A stretch of DNA of 63,048 nucleotides, taken from assembly GCA_022448425.1 (NCBI GenBank), contig JAKVCY010000112.1, positions 1 through 63,048 of the forward strand, read 5' to 3'. Shown here piece by piece: positions 9,393-18,729 of the stretch (within the stretch, counting starts at the first letter, position 1; each line of letters starts with the position of its first letter). This DNA comes from Thalassotalea sp. GTDB taxonomy: Bacteria; Pseudomonadota; Gammaproteobacteria; Enterobacterales; Alteromonadaceae. The notes under the pieces were generated by a model that was given only the letters and a program-made list of their open reading frames with translations, did no database searches and was not told the DNA's origin. The position numbers and the translations under genes are program-made.

Positions 9393-10211
9393 TTACTTAC
9401 GAGTTGCTGCCTTCATTGCAGAAACAAATTCAGCTAATTTAACTAACATTTGCTCAGGGTCGTTTAGGTGCTTTTCAATAATTTTCACTGTTGCCGAGCC
9501 ACTAATGGCACCAGACGCACCAGATTCAATTGCATCACGCACTTGCTCAGGGGCAGAAATACCAAAGCCCAACACTGGTGGCGGTGCATCAAAACTGGCG
9601 AGCGCTGAAATTAGATTACTTGCTGGCATGGCTGCTTTAGTTTCTGCACCAGTAACACCTGCTCGGCTAAGCACATAAGTGTAGCCCTCGCCCAACTCTG
9701 CAACTTGTTTCAAGGTAGCATCGTCTGCATTAGGTGGCGCGATGAAAATAGGGGCAATATCGTTAGCCGTTGCAGCGCTTCTAAACGGCGCACTTTCTCG
9801 AATTGGTACATCAGCAATTAAAATTGAATCTACGCCTGCCTGTTTCATGTCTGCATAAAATTCGCTAATACCACGAGCAAACACCAGATTGCCGTAGAGT
9901 AGTAAGCCAATTGGTACGTGTGGTGAGTAGGCACGAATTTCTGACAAAATTTCAATACAGATGTCTGTCGTGATACCCGCTGATAGCGCTCGAATGCCTG
10001 CCATCTGTATGGTCACGCCGTCGGCACTTGGATCAGAGAAAGGAATACCCAGTTCCAGCGCGTCAGCACCTGCATCAATCAGTGTTTTGATAATGGCAAT
10101 AGATTGTTCTTTGGTTGGATCGCCAATGGTTACAAACGGGATAAATGCCCCTTCGTTCTTTTCACTTAGTGCGCTAAATAGTTGCTGATAGCGTTGTCCT
10201 AATTGACTCAT
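9393..10211 (-). CDS. trpA: Tryptophan synthase alpha chain
   Basis: The 272-residue TIM-barrel protein cleaves indole-3-glycerol phosphate to indole and glyceraldehyde 3-phosphate, and passes indole to TrpB. Recognisable parts are [12 protein letters not shown] near the N-terminus, [15 protein letters not shown] with the catalytic Glu and Asp region around residues 49-61, and the phosphate-binding [10 protein letters not shown] and GAISGSATV segments near the end. The length is normal for TrpA. Its ATG overlaps the trpB stop codon as ATGA, so the two are translationally coupled. It is the last gene of the trp operon and is followed by a hairpin terminator. Confidence 0.97.
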   Translation of the reverse strand: MSQLGQRYQQLFSALSEKNEGAFIPFVTIGDPTKEQSIAIIKTLIDAGADALELGIPFSDPSADGVTIQMAGIRALSAGITTDICIEILSEIRAYSPHVPIGLLLYGNLVFARGISEFYADMKQAGVDSILIADVPIRESAPFRSAATANDIAPIFIAPPNADDATLKQVAELGEGYTYVLSRAGVTGAETKAAMPASNLISALASFDAPPPVLGFGISAPEQVRDAIESGASGAISGSATVKIIEKHLNDPEQMLVKLAEFVSAMKAATRK

Positions 10212-11446
10212 GATAAGGCACCTCCTGTGGCTGTTTCTGGGCTTAGAATACTGTGAACGTGGGCAAGGTCTTTATCGCCTCTGCCTGATAAGTTCACCAA
10301 AATAATCGTTTCTTCGATAACGTCTTTTGCCATTTTAATTGCTTGGGCCAGTGCATGTGATGACTCTAACGCGGGGATGATACCTTCGTGTTTCGCAAGA
10401 GCTTGGAATGCGGCAAGTGCTTCGTCATCGTTAATCGGTACGTATTGCGCACGACCTGTGTCTTTTAAAAATGCGTGTTGTGGGCCAACACCAGGGTAGT
10501 CCAAGCCTGCCGAAACTGAATAAGACTCTTCAATTTGTCCAGACTTATCTTGCATGATGTAGGTGTAGTTACCATGTAGCATACCTTTTGTACCAGCAGT
10601 TAACGTAGCACCATGCTCATCGGTATCAACACCTTTACCGCCGGCTTCAACGCCGACCAACTTCACGCCTTCTTCTTCAATAAAGTCTGTGAACATACCA
10701 ATCGCGTTTGAACCGCCGCCGATACAAGCAACCACATAATCTGGCAGACGACCTTCTGCTTCGAGAAGTTGTACTTTAGCTTCTTCGCCGATCATTTTTT
10801 GGAATTCACGAACAATCGTCGGGAACGGGTGAGGTCCGGCAGCAGTACCTAATAAGTAGTGTGCGTCCTCGTAGCTTGCAGACCAGTCACGCAACGCCTC
10901 GTTACAGGCGTCTTTCAGTGTTCCGCTACCAGCGGTAACTGGAATCACTTCTGCACCCATCAGCTTCATTCGAAATACATTTGGTTGCTGACGTTCACAG
11001 TCTTTAGCGCCCATGTAAACACGACACTTTAATCCTAACAGTGAACAGGCAATGGCTGATGCAACACCATGTTGGCCAGCACCCGTTTCGGCAATAATTT
11101 CTGTTTTGCCCATGCGTTTAGCTAGTAGCGCCTGACCTAGCACTTGGTTAGTTTTGTGCGCGCCACCGTGTAGCAAGTCTTCACGCTTTAAGTAAATTTT
11201 TGCTAGCGGGTTAGGGGACAGGTTGCGACATAAGGTTAATGGCGTCGGTCTACCTGCATACTCGTGCAATAGCTTGTTAAACTCGGTTAAGAACGCTTCG
11301 TCTTCTTGGGCGTCAATAAACGCTTGCTCTAGTTGCTCAAGTGCTGGCACTAAAAGCTCGCTGACGAACATGCCACCGAAATCACCGAAGTAAGGTGATA
11401 GTGTTCTCTTGGTACCTTCTTGTTTTTCGTTTGTTTGCGTTGTCAT
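10208..11446 (-). CDS. trpB: Tryptophan synthase beta chain
   Basis: The 412-residue PLP enzyme condenses indole with serine to form tryptophan. The PLP lysine lies in the [16 protein letters not shown] segment at about residues 93-108. The following [12 protein letters not shown] loop and the phosphate-binding [10 protein letters not shown] at about 245 are intact, as is the C-terminal LSGRGDKD. Length and motifs are those of TrpB1. AAGGAAC lies upstream of the ATG, and the gene starts 2 bases after the trpCF stop. It overlaps trpA by 4 bases. Confidence 0.98.
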   Translation of the reverse strand: MTTQTNEKQEGTKRTLSPYFGDFGGMFVSELLVPALEQLEQAFIDAQEDEAFLTEFNKLLHEYAGRPTPLTLCRNLSPNPLAKIYLKREDLLHGGAHKTNQVLGQALLAKRMGKTEIIAETGAGQHGVASAIACSLLGLKCRVYMGAKDCERQQPNVFRMKLMGAEVIPVTAGSGTLKDACNEALRDWSASYEDAHYLLGTAAGPHPFPTIVREFQKMIGEEAKVQLLEAEGRLPDYVVACIGGGSNAIGMFTDFIEEEGVKLVGVEAGGKGVDTDEHGATLTAGTKGMLHGNYTYIMQDKSGQIEESYSVSAGLDYPGVGPQHAFLKDTGRAQYVPINDDEALAAFQALAKHEGIIPALESSHALAQAIKMAKDVIEETIILVNLSGRGDKDLAHVHSILSPETATGGALS

Positions 11447-11448
11447 GA

Positions 11449-12840
11449 TTAGTAGTTCCTTAATTGGGCGAAAATAGCATTAAGCTTTTCGCCTGACTTA
11501 ATACCTGGGCTTGTTTCAGCGCCTGAATTGATATCAAGTCCAAATAATTCATTTTGTTGTACCGTATCGATAGCGGTTTTGATGTTAGAGTTACCTTCGT
11601 CATCAAAACCTAAACCACCTGCCAATAAACAAGTCGATAGTGCTTGTTCGGTGTCAGCTAGCACTTGCCAGCGAAACGGCTGGCCGCTACCAGGCGACTT
11701 TCCATCTAAGACAAAATGTGTAACGGGTAGTGTTAATGGCGGTACTTGCTCGGTTACTGCATGTGCTTTCCAAACGTCACAATTTGCAGGCAGTAAGGTT
11801 TTTAATTGCTCTATATAGTCAGCATCTTCGTTACCATGCAATTGCACAGCATGTAAGCTAAGTGCCGAAGCAATATCAGCAACCTGTTGGGCGTCGTGAT
11901 CAACGCATACACCAACATATTGTAAGCTGCTGATATTCTCAGTGATGTTTTTTGCCGTAGTTAGTGACACACAACGTGGTGACTTTTCAGCGAAGATAAG
12001 GCCGCCGTATACAGCGCCAGCGTCTTTCGCCGCCTTGGCGTCCTCTACGCGGGTTAAACCACAGACTTTGTTGTCACCATAAATGAGTGTGCGACAGGCC
12101 AAATCAACATCTGGTTGCGCCATAATTGAGCTGCCCACTAGGAAGCCATCAACTGCTGGTGCTAGTTCTCTTACTTGTGCGTTGGTATAAATTCCTGACT
12201 CAGAAATAACTAATCGATCTTCTGGTATCTTAGGTGCAAACTCAAAGGTACGTGCAATGTCTGTAGAAAGGTCACGTAAATTACGGTTATTAATACCAAT
12301 AAGCTTGGCGTCTAATGCGAGTGCGCGGTCCAGCTCTTCTTGATTCGATACTTCCGTTAATATTGCTAAGTTGTATTGCTTAGCAACACTGGCTAATGAT
12401 TGGTATTCTTCATCAGTCAATACACTCAACATCAATAAAATAGCGTCAGCACCGTAAAAACGTGCAAGATAGACTTGATAAGTATCGACAAAGAAGTCCT
12501 TGTTTAATACAGGCGACTTTACTGTAGCGGTAACTTGCTGGAGGTGCTCAAAAGTGCCTTGGAAGTATTTCTCGTCAGTAAGCACTGAAATGCCAGCCGC
12601 ATATTTGTCATAAGTCTTGGCGATATCGACGACATTAAAATCTTCGCGGATTAAGCCTTTGGAAGGAGACGCTTTTTTGCACTCTAAAATAAAGCCAGCG
12701 TCTTCTTTGTTTAACTCTGCATACAAATCTTTTTGCGTCGGTACTAACGAGTCGATAAAGCTAGCCAGCGGTTTTGTTTCTTTCAGTGCAGCAATTTCTT
12801 CACGTTTGTCTGTAACAATTTTTGCTAATACGTTAGCCAT
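11449..12840 (-). CDS. trpCF: Fused indole-3-glycerol-phosphate synthase / phosphoribosylanthranilate isomerase
   Basis: The 463-residue bifunctional enzyme has the fusion typical of gammaproteobacteria. The N-terminal half (about 1-255) is TrpC, with [15 protein letters not shown] near residue 50, [11 protein letters not shown], and ISESGIY for phosphate binding. The C-terminal half (about 256-463) is TrpF, with [11 protein letters not shown] carrying the catalytic Cys, VQLHGNED and [12 protein letters not shown] with the catalytic Asp. The protein isomerises phosphoribosylanthranilate and closes the indole ring. The start is an ATG 1 base past the trpD stop. No sign of truncation is visible. 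Confidence 0.97.
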   Translation of the reverse strand: MANVLAKIVTDKREEIAALKETKPLASFIDSLVPTQKDLYAELNKEDAGFILECKKASPSKGLIREDFNVVDIAKTYDKYAAGISVLTDEKYFQGTFEHLQQVTATVKSPVLNKDFFVDTYQVYLARFYGADAILLMLSVLTDEEYQSLASVAKQYNLAILTEVSNQEELDRALALDAKLIGINNRNLRDLSTDIARTFEFAPKIPEDRLVISESGIYTNAQVRELAPAVDGFLVGSSIMAQPDVDLACRTLIYGDNKVCGLTRVEDAKAAKDAGAVYGGLIFAEKSPRCVSLTTAKNITENISSLQYVGVCVDHDAQQVADIASALSLHAVQLHGNEDADYIEQLKTLLPANCDVWKAHAVTEQVPPLTLPVTHFVLDGKSPGSGQPFRWQVLADTEQALSTCLLAGGLGFDDEGNSNIKTAIDTVQQNELFGLDINSGAETSPGIKSGEKLNAIFAQLRNY

Positions 12841-12841
12841 C

Positions 12842-13879
12842 TTACTTTGTACCCTTAGTGTCGGCTGATAAATCTTGGTTTGAAAGGCTCACCAACGACT
12901 CTAGTGTCTTCAACCCTTGACCAGACAGCAATACTTCATTGGCAATCGCGATTGCACCCTCAAGAGTGTCTGCTTTGCCATGTAAATACAGTAGTGCCGC
13001 ACAGTTAATTAATACTGCCGCATTATGTGCAGCTTCACCTTTGCCTGATAGAATATTTTTTATCGTTTGAGCATTTTCTTCCGGTGTACCACCTTTTATA
13101 TCTTCAAGCGAGTAACGCGCTAAACCGAAGTTTTCTGGGCTAATGGTACGCTCGGAAATCGTGCCACTTTGAATCTCAATAATCTGTGTTTCACCGTGTA
13201 GTGCAATTTCATCTAAACCACTGCCATGAACTACCCAAGCACGCTCAACGCCAGTTAGTACTAGGGCATTAGCAATGACAGTAAGTAGTGAAGGTGTATA
13301 AACGCCTAATAACATTGTTTTAGGTGCGGCAGGGTTAACTAATGGACCAAGAATGTTAAATAAGGTGCGTACGCCCATCGCTTTGCGCACTGGCGCAGCG
13401 TGCCTAAAGCCTGGGTGATAAGCAGGTGCAAATAAGAAGCAAAGGTTGCATTCTGATAAACAATTGGCGGCAGCCTCTGGTGACATCATTAAATTGACGC
13501 CAAATGCTTCGAGTAAGTCAGCAGAGCCTGACATTGACGATACACTGCGGTTGCCATGCTTAGCCATTTTCAATCCGCATGCGGCAGCTAAAATTGCTGC
13601 AGTTGTAGAAATGTTAATGGTATTGGCACCGTCACCGCCGGTACCGACACAATCGGCTACGTCAAAATCGAGGGATGGAAACGTTGTTGCATTGTCTCTT
13701 ACCGCAAGGGCGGCGCCGGCAATTTCCGCTGGCGTTTCACCCTTGATTTTAAGCGCGGTTAAAACTGATGCGAGTAAAGCGGGCTCTACTTCACCTTGAA
13801 TCATTTGTTCAAAGAAGGCCTGCGCTTCACTTTGCTCAAGAGAGCCTTGTTCAATTAATGTGTTAAGTACCGAGCTCAT
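12842..13879 (-). CDS. trpD: Anthranilate phosphoribosyltransferase
   Basis: The 345-residue protein transfers phosphoribose from PRPP to anthranilate. The PRPP loop GTGGDGANTINIST at about residues 80-93 and KHGNRSVSSMSGSADLLEAFG at about 107-127 are complete, with the conserved FNILGPLVNPA segment near residue 180. TrpD is separate from TrpG here, unlike the TrpGD fusion of E. coli. Its start overlaps the final base of trpG, suggesting coupled translation. It is in the middle of the trp operon and has normal length. Confidence 0.97.
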   Translation of the reverse strand: MSSVLNTLIEQGSLEQSEAQAFFEQMIQGEVEPALLASVLTALKIKGETPAEIAGAALAVRDNATTFPSLDFDVADCVGTGGDGANTINISTTAAILAAACGLKMAKHGNRSVSSMSGSADLLEAFGVNLMMSPEAAANCLSECNLCFLFAPAYHPGFRHAAPVRKAMGVRTLFNILGPLVNPAAPKTMLLGVYTPSLLTVIANALVLTGVERAWVVHGSGLDEIALHGETQIIEIQSGTISERTISPENFGLARYSLEDIKGGTPEENAQTIKNILSGKGEAAHNAAVLINCAALLYLHGKADTLEGAIAIANEVLLSGQGLKTLESLVSLSNQDLSADTKGTK

Positions 13880-14589
13880 TATTCTGCTCCTTGCTGAGAT
13901 AAATTAGAAAGCGTTTGTGGCTTTTCCGACGGAGAGTTACTTGTTTTAGACAACGTTTGATTAGACATAGCGAGCACATGTTCAATCGCCTGCGCCAATA
14001 AGTTGCTGCCATATGTCGTGAGCACAGACTCAGGATGGAATTGGAATCCTAGTGCAGCATCTTCGACATGTTCAACTGCCATAACCAAATCATCAACTGA
14101 CGCTGTTACCTCAAGTGATGATGGTACCTGAGTTGCCACCAAAGAATGGTAGCGGGCAACTGGTAGAGGATTATAGATACCAGCAAAAGCTCCCGTTTGA
14201 CTATGAGTGACGTTAGACGACTTGCCGTGCACAATTTGTGGCGCGCGTTCAACTTTACCGCCGTAGTGTTCAACCAGTGCTTGGTGACCCAGACAAATTC
14301 CCAACATAGGGTAATTACCCGCAGCTTTAGTGATGAGTTCCATTAAGCAGCCAGCCTCGCTGGGGCAACCTGGGCCTGGAGATAATACTAAAAGTACTTC
14401 ACCGGTTAGTGCCTTAAGTTGCTCTAGAATAAAATCTGCTGATATCTTATTGCGGTAGACCTTAGGGCTAAAGCCAAGTTGATAAAATTCGTCAACAAGG
14501 TTGTACGTAAACGAGTCTAAATTGTCGAGCATGACAATATGGCGAGTAGCGTCTGACTGCTTGCCTACTTCGATATTAGTGATTGCCAT
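13879..14589 (-). CDS. trpG: Anthranilate synthase glutamine amidotransferase component
   Basis: I start the gene at the ATG at 14589, giving 236 residues, because GAGGAGACTGATC lies just upstream and the conserved IVMLDNLDSFTYNLVDEF then sits near the N-terminus. An upstream in-frame extension would overlap trpE extensively. The class I amidotransferase triad is visible: the Cys in MLGICLGHQALV and the His and Glu in FQFHPESVLTTYG. It supplies ammonia from glutamine to TrpE. It overlaps the trpE end by 14 bases. The C-terminal 25 residues are Ser/Thr/Asn-rich and look unstructured. Confidence 0.95.
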   Translation of the reverse strand: MAITNIEVGKQSDATRHIVMLDNLDSFTYNLVDEFYQLGFSPKVYRNKISADFILEQLKALTGEVLLVLSPGPGCPSEAGCLMELITKAAGNYPMLGICLGHQALVEHYGGKVERAPQIVHGKSSNVTHSQTGAFAGIYNPLPVARYHSLVATQVPSSLEVTASVDDLVMAVEHVEDAALGFQFHPESVLTTYGSNLLAQAIEHVLAMSNQTLSKTSNSPSEKPQTLSNLSQQGAE

Positions 14590-16228
14590 GATCAGTCTCC
14601 TCGTAGCTTGCTGCTGAAATGCGGTTTGCTCTCCCATCAATAGCGGCCTGTGCAACTGAAATGGCATTGATGACGGCTTGTGCTTTTTGACGTGTTTCAT
14701 CTGCTTCCGCTTGAGGAATAGAGTCATAAACTACGCCAGCACCAGCTTGCACATGGGCCTTGTCATTGCTGACAAATGCGCTGCGAATCACAATACAGGT
14801 ATCCATTTCGCCTTCACCCGTTAAGTAGCCAACTGCACCGCCATAACTACCACGGCGCTTACCTTCAAACTGTCTGATAAGCTGCGTAGCTTTTACTTTC
14901 GGCGCTCCAGATAAGGTGCCCATATTCATGCAGGCTTGGTAAGCATGCAGGGCATCTAGTTCAGGCTTAAGTTCGCCACACACACGAGACACTAGGTGCA
15001 TAACGTGAGAGTAGCGATCAACTTTTAACAAGTCGGCAACGTGTCGCGTACCCGGTTTGGCGACGCGAGCAATATCGTTGCGCGCTAAGTCGACTAACAT
15101 GATGTGTTCCGCTAACTCTTTTTGATCCTGACGAAGGTCAAGTTCAATACGACTGTCTAAATCTGGTGAAAGCTTTCCCGTGCTGTCTAAGCCGCGAGGG
15201 CGAGTGCCAGCGATTGGGTACAGTTCAACTTGATTGTTTTGCGTTTGATACTTAAGTGCTGACTCAGGTGACGCACCAAAAATACTGAATTCCTCATCTT
15301 GCATGAAAAACATATATGGACTTGGGTTAGTCAATTTTAGTGCTTGGTAAGCTAACAGCGGTTCTGGGCAAGATAACGAAAAGGTTCGTGACGGTACAAC
15401 TTGGAAGATATCACCCGCACGCACATGCTCTTTTAAGGCTTCAACGGTCTCGCAGTAGTCTTTATCCGAGATATCAACACTGACCGATACCTCTGTTTTT
15501 TCGGTTACGTTTACTACGGTATGTTGGCTAATCGGCGTTGATAGCTGCGTTTTTATTTCTGAAAGTCTGCGACTTATCTCGAAATAGCTTTTCTGCTGCT
15601 CTGGACCTGAAAATACATTGCCAACGATTTCTGTGCTGCGTTTTTCATGGTCAATGACGACGATGGTTTCCGCTAAGTAGAACACGAAATCAGGGCAGGT
15701 GTTGTCTTTACTCTCGACAACAGGCAATTGCTCTGCAATCGCCATTAAATCAAAGGCAAAACAGCCCGCTAAAAATACCGCAAACTCGTGATGGTCACTG
15801 TTGGTTAATTGCTGACAAGAACGCAACGTTTCAAAAGCGTTACTGACATGCAGTCTTGCCATCTCATCGAGGTTTTCTTCACTCTCGGCAAAGGTGGCCA
15901 CTAATTGGCGACCAATCACAGACTCCATTTCTACTAGAGATGCTTTCTTAGCAAGAATGGGTTTAATTGCCTCGAGCGCTGCTTCACCATTAGCCGACAA
16001 TGGCGTGAGAAAGACTAAGTTACCTTCACAGACAATTTTTAATGCTGCGTCAGTAACCAGCAAACTCTTCAGTTGATGCTTTTTATCGATTTCAGCCGAC
16101 TCAAGCAACATCGTATGTGGTTTGCTTTGGCAGATCTGTTGATAAACCGCTAATGGGTCAACTTGATAGTTAGCTGTGCCAGAAAGGGTATTGACAAAAC
16201 CCGGTGCGGTATTGATATTAGCGTGCAC
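14576..16228 (-). CDS. trpE: Anthranilate synthase component I
   Basis: The 550-residue protein converts chorismate to anthranilate with TrpG. The N-terminal LLES element (MLLESAEID at about residues 39-47) is the tryptophan feedback-inhibition site, so the enzyme is probably allosterically inhibited. The C-terminal chorismate-binding domain has DIFQVVPSRTFSL, PIAGTRPRG, ELAEHIMLVDLARND and GAPKVKATQLI, then the GSYGGAVGYLTGEGEMDTCI block. The start codon is GTG, with AGGAC upstream. The gene follows the DAHP synthase gene with an 8-base gap. Confidence 0.97.
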   Translation of the reverse strand: MHANINTAPGFVNTLSGTANYQVDPLAVYQQICQSKPHTMLLESAEIDKKHQLKSLLVTDAALKIVCEGNLVFLTPLSANGEAALEAIKPILAKKASLVEMESVIGRQLVATFAESEENLDEMARLHVSNAFETLRSCQQLTNSDHHEFAVFLAGCFAFDLMAIAEQLPVVESKDNTCPDFVFYLAETIVVIDHEKRSTEIVGNVFSGPEQQKSYFEISRRLSEIKTQLSTPISQHTVVNVTEKTEVSVSVDISDKDYCETVEALKEHVRAGDIFQVVPSRTFSLSCPEPLLAYQALKLTNPSPYMFFMQDEEFSIFGASPESALKYQTQNNQVELYPIAGTRPRGLDSTGKLSPDLDSRIELDLRQDQKELAEHIMLVDLARNDIARVAKPGTRHVADLLKVDRYSHVMHLVSRVCGELKPELDALHAYQACMNMGTLSGAPKVKATQLIRQFEGKRRGSYGGAVGYLTGEGEMDTCIVIRSAFVSNDKAHVQAGAGVVYDSIPQAEADETRQKAQAVINAISVAQAAIDGRANRISAASYEETDHGNH

Positions 16229-16236
16229 GTGATGTC

Positions 16237-17253
16237 CTATCTCAAAACTTTGCCTGCCGCGCTGACGAATGGCTTAATATCCGCCATTAGCTTAGCAAAA
16301 TCTTCTTCTGTTAATGCTTGATGTCCGTCAGATAATGCCTCCTTCGGGTTTAAATGTGCTTCAACAATAATGCCGTCTGCACCGACCGCAGCAGCAGCAC
16401 GAGAAAGAGGGTTAATCAGAGACTTCACACCTGTACCATGTGAAGGGTCAACTAGCACAGGTAAATGAGTTTTTTCTTTTAGGTAAGCGACCGCGTTAAG
16501 GTCCAAAGTATTTCTCGTTGCAGTTTCAAACGTTCTAATACCGCGTTCACATAAAATAACGTTAGCATTACCTGCATTGATAATGTATTCCGCAGCGAGC
16601 AATAATTCTTCGATAGTTGCGCTCATACCACGCTTGAGTAGTACAGGCTTTTGCTGTTTACCGACGGCTTCGAGCAAACGGAAGTTTTGCATATTGCGCG
16701 CGCCAATTTGGTAGCAGTCGATATACTCTGCCATCAATTCAGCATCATTCGGATCGATAATTTCAGACACTGTTGGCAGTTGGTATTGCGCTTTAGCTGC
16801 TCTTAATAGCTTTAAGCCTTCTTCACCCAAACCTTGGAAACTGTATGGGCTAGTACGTGGTTTATATGCACCGCCTCGAAGTAGGGGCACGCCATGTGAC
16901 TTGATCATGTCAGCGACGCCAAATAATTGGTCTTGAGATTCAACTGAACAAGGGCCTGCAACAACAGTAAAGTTACCACCACCAATTTTAACGTCGTCAA
17001 TTGCGACAACTGAATCATGGGCCTGTAGCTCTCGACTAACAAGTTTGTATGGACTTAAGATGGGCTTGATGTCATTTACCATCGGGTAGCTGTCAAGGTG
17101 AAGTTGACGAAGGATTCTCTCGTCGCCCAATGCGCCTAATACGGTGCGCTCTATTCCAGGCATGTATAGTGGCTTTAAACCTAGCTCGGCAATTTTTGCT
17201 AAAATTTCGTTTGCGTCCGCTTCTGTTGCTTGCGGCTTTAGTACAATAATCAT
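16237..17253 (-). CDS. 3-deoxy-7-phosphoheptulonate (DAHP) synthase, type I-beta
   Basis: The 338-residue enzyme condenses phosphoenolpyruvate and erythrose 4-phosphate, the first shikimate step. Residues 1-75 form a ferredoxin-like (ACT-like) domain starting MIIVLKPQATEADANEIL. The barrel follows, with VVAGPCSVES at about 99-108, LRGGAYKPRTSPYSFQG, LLKRGMSAT, CERGIRTFE and VDPSHGTG. This layout is the I-beta subfamily known from Thermotoga and Bacillus-type enzymes, not the E. coli AroFGH (I-alpha) form. In characterised relatives the extra domain carries feedback control. It is the first structural gene after trpL and precedes trpE by 8 bases, so it should be controlled by attenuation with the trp genes. 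TAGGAAAA precedes the ATG. Confidence 0.93.
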   Translation of the reverse strand: MIIVLKPQATEADANEILAKIAELGLKPLYMPGIERTVLGALGDERILRQLHLDSYPMVNDIKPILSPYKLVSRELQAHDSVVAIDDVKIGGGNFTVVAGPCSVESQDQLFGVADMIKSHGVPLLRGGAYKPRTSPYSFQGLGEEGLKLLRAAKAQYQLPTVSEIIDPNDAELMAEYIDCYQIGARNMQNFRLLEAVGKQQKPVLLKRGMSATIEELLLAAEYIINAGNANVILCERGIRTFETATRNTLDLNAVAYLKEKTHLPVLVDPSHGTGVKSLINPLSRAAAAVGADGIIVEAHLNPKEALSDGHQALTEEDFAKLMADIKPFVSAAGKVLR

Positions 17254-17427
17254 TGAAGTTTTCCTAATACAAAATCTATGGGGTTGTCATCCGGCGTAAA
17301 TTGGCTGAAGCCACCAGATAAACCAACTTTTTACTTTTGTCGTTAACATGTGAATGTCCAAATTGGTTAATTAAATATTTAAATTAAATAGTTAAGTTAA
17401 ATCGTTAAATAAGAGTCTTAAAATGAA

Positions 17428-17451
17428 AAAACCCGCCAGAGGGCGGGTTTT
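17428..17451 (-). terminator. trp attenuator terminator (segments 3:4)
   Basis: On the minus strand a 10-bp perfect stem AAAACCCGCC / GGCGGGTTTT with loop CTCT ends in a U run. It lies 175 bases before the DAHP synthase start and about 50 bases after the trpL stop. Segment 3 (17442-17449) can instead pair with GGTGGGTT (segment 2, 17492-17499) over 8 bp with one G-U pair, which would form the antiterminator. Confidence 0.93.
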
Positions 17452-17498
17452 CGTAATCTTTTTTCTGTTTGCAAAATGCACAAAAGCTCACAACCCAC

Positions 17499-17552
17499 CT
17501 ATGTTGAGTTATGCCACCACCAAATAAGTTGTACGGTTTGCTTTGTGTTCAT
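17499..17552 (-). CDS. trpL: trp operon leader peptide
   Basis: A 17-codon ORF on the minus strand reads MNTKQTVQLIWWWHNST and stops with TAG. Codons 11-13 (17514-17522) are three consecutive TGG Trp codons, the hallmark of a trp leader peptide. An AAAGAGAT element lies about 10 bases before the ATG. The stop codon falls on segment 2 of the attenuator. A ribosome that finishes the peptide would therefore mask segment 2 and allow the terminator, while stalling at the Trp codons would free segment 2 to pair with segment 3. All elements are read directly from sequence; regulation is inferred from the E. coli model. Confidence 0.94.
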   Translation of the reverse strand: MNTKQTVQLIWWWHNST

Positions 17553-17594
17553 CGCGTTTTGCTATCTCTTTAAGCTTGTTTCTTTACGTTTTGT

Positions 17595-17625
17595 GTACTG
17601 CATTTCCCATTAGGAATTGCAGTAC
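17595..17625. promoter_or_regulatory. 31-bp inverted repeat in the trp/rnm divergent region
   Basis: GTACTGCA and TGCAGTAC form perfect 8-bp arms; after one T-T mismatch a further TTCC/GGAA pair leaves a 5-base loop. It is about 40 bp upstream of trpL. Neither side has a U-tract, so it is not a terminator. It could be an operator or a stem at the 5' end of the trp leader RNA. Confidence 0.5.
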
Positions 17626-17742
17626 AGTCTCTTGTTATTTAGCCGCTTGTTTATCATCAGCCTAGCTATCAAGGTTGCTATCAAGGTAGAATAGTTTCGT
17701 CTATTCCCCAATGCCTATATAGAAGAACCGAAAACGCTTGTT

Positions 17743-18606
17743 ATGTCAATAGCTGATTTTGACTTTAATCTGTCTACTCGTTGTGATTTTCACACCCATA
17801 CCCATTGTTCCGACGGGCAGCTAAGTCCCGCACAACTACTTGAACGCGCTGAAAATTTTCAAATTGATGTATTGGCGATCACCGATCATGACACAACAGC
17901 CGCACTCGATATTGCAAATCGTTATATCTTAGAAAAATCACTAAAAGTCACCTTGCTTACGGGAATTGAGATTTCCACCATGTGGCAAAACTTCGAAATC
18001 CACATTGTTGGGCTGAATATCGACCCTGATCATGAGGCCATGAAAACACTTGTTGCGAGTCAGCAGGCCGCAAGGGAGAGTCGGGCGCTGCAGATGGGGG
18101 AGAAGCTTGCTAAATGTGGCTTTGAAAATATGACTGAAAAAGCTAAAGCACTAGCCGGAGATGGCTCTATCACTCGAGCACACTTTGCACGTGTACTTTA
18201 TAACGAAGGTCGCGTTAGTAATATGCAAGCAGCTTTCGATAAGTATATTGGTAAGAAGCAGCGCGCTTTTGTAAAACCTTTATGGTGTGATGTTGCTCGT
18301 GCGGTTGATGTTATTCATCAGGCAGGTGGCACAGCGGTAATTGCTCACCCAATGCGATATGACATGACATCTAAATGGCTTCGCCGCTTGATTTTAGACT
18401 TCAAAGCAGCAGGCGGTGACGCAATGGAAATAGTTTTACCGCAAATGAGCCCAGATCAAAGGCGACTTATGCTAACCTTTTGTCTAGAATATGATTTATA
18501 TGCTTCACTTGGCTCAGATTTTCACTTTCCGAGTAAATGGAGTGACTTGGGACGCAATTTAACCTTGCCTGAACAAGTAAAGCCTGTCTGGTCGCTTTGG
18601 CGTTAA
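17743..18606 (+). CDS. rnm: PHP-domain 5'-3' exoribonuclease (RNase AM, YciV/TrpH)
   Basis: The 287-residue PHP-family phosphoesterase carries all metal-binding motifs: CDFHTHTHCSDGQLSP at about residues 13-28, AITDHDTT at about 45-52, TGIEIS, VIAHPMRYD at about 199-207, and GSDFHFP near residue 258. E. coli YciV (RNase AM) degrades RNA from the 5' end and matures the 5' ends of ribosomal RNAs. The gene is divergent from trpL, the same arrangement as in E. coli, which supports orthology. The ribosome-binding site is weak. Confidence 0.92.
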   Translation: MSIADFDFNLSTRCDFHTHTHCSDGQLSPAQLLERAENFQIDVLAITDHDTTAALDIANRYILEKSLKVTLLTGIEISTMWQNFEIHIVGLNIDPDHEAMKTLVASQQAARESRALQMGEKLAKCGFENMTEKAKALAGDGSITRAHFARVLYNEGRVSNMQAAFDKYIGKKQRAFVKPLWCDVARAVDVIHQAGGTAVIAHPMRYDMTSKWLRRLILDFKAAGGDAMEIVLPQMSPDQRRLMLTFCLEYDLYASLGSDFHFPSKWSDLGRNLTLPEQVKPVWSLWR

Positions 18607-18729
18607 CTTTATAGCACCAAATGACATGCAATAATTCGTTGTCACTGCTAATAGGCCAACAGTTGGCAATAGCATTAATGATCTGCCTTCTATTTTTCCA
18701 CGTGTGAGCGCACGTTAAGGTACGCACTT

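Noticed and set aside
9190-9678. 162-residue open frame on the plus strand
   Set aside because: It runs antisense through the end of trpA and over the trp operon terminator; the trpA protein is unmistakable.
17595-17625. TrpR operator in the trp promoter region
   Set aside because: The arms share only GTACT with the TrpR half-site; the CTAG core and the 18-bp total length are absent.
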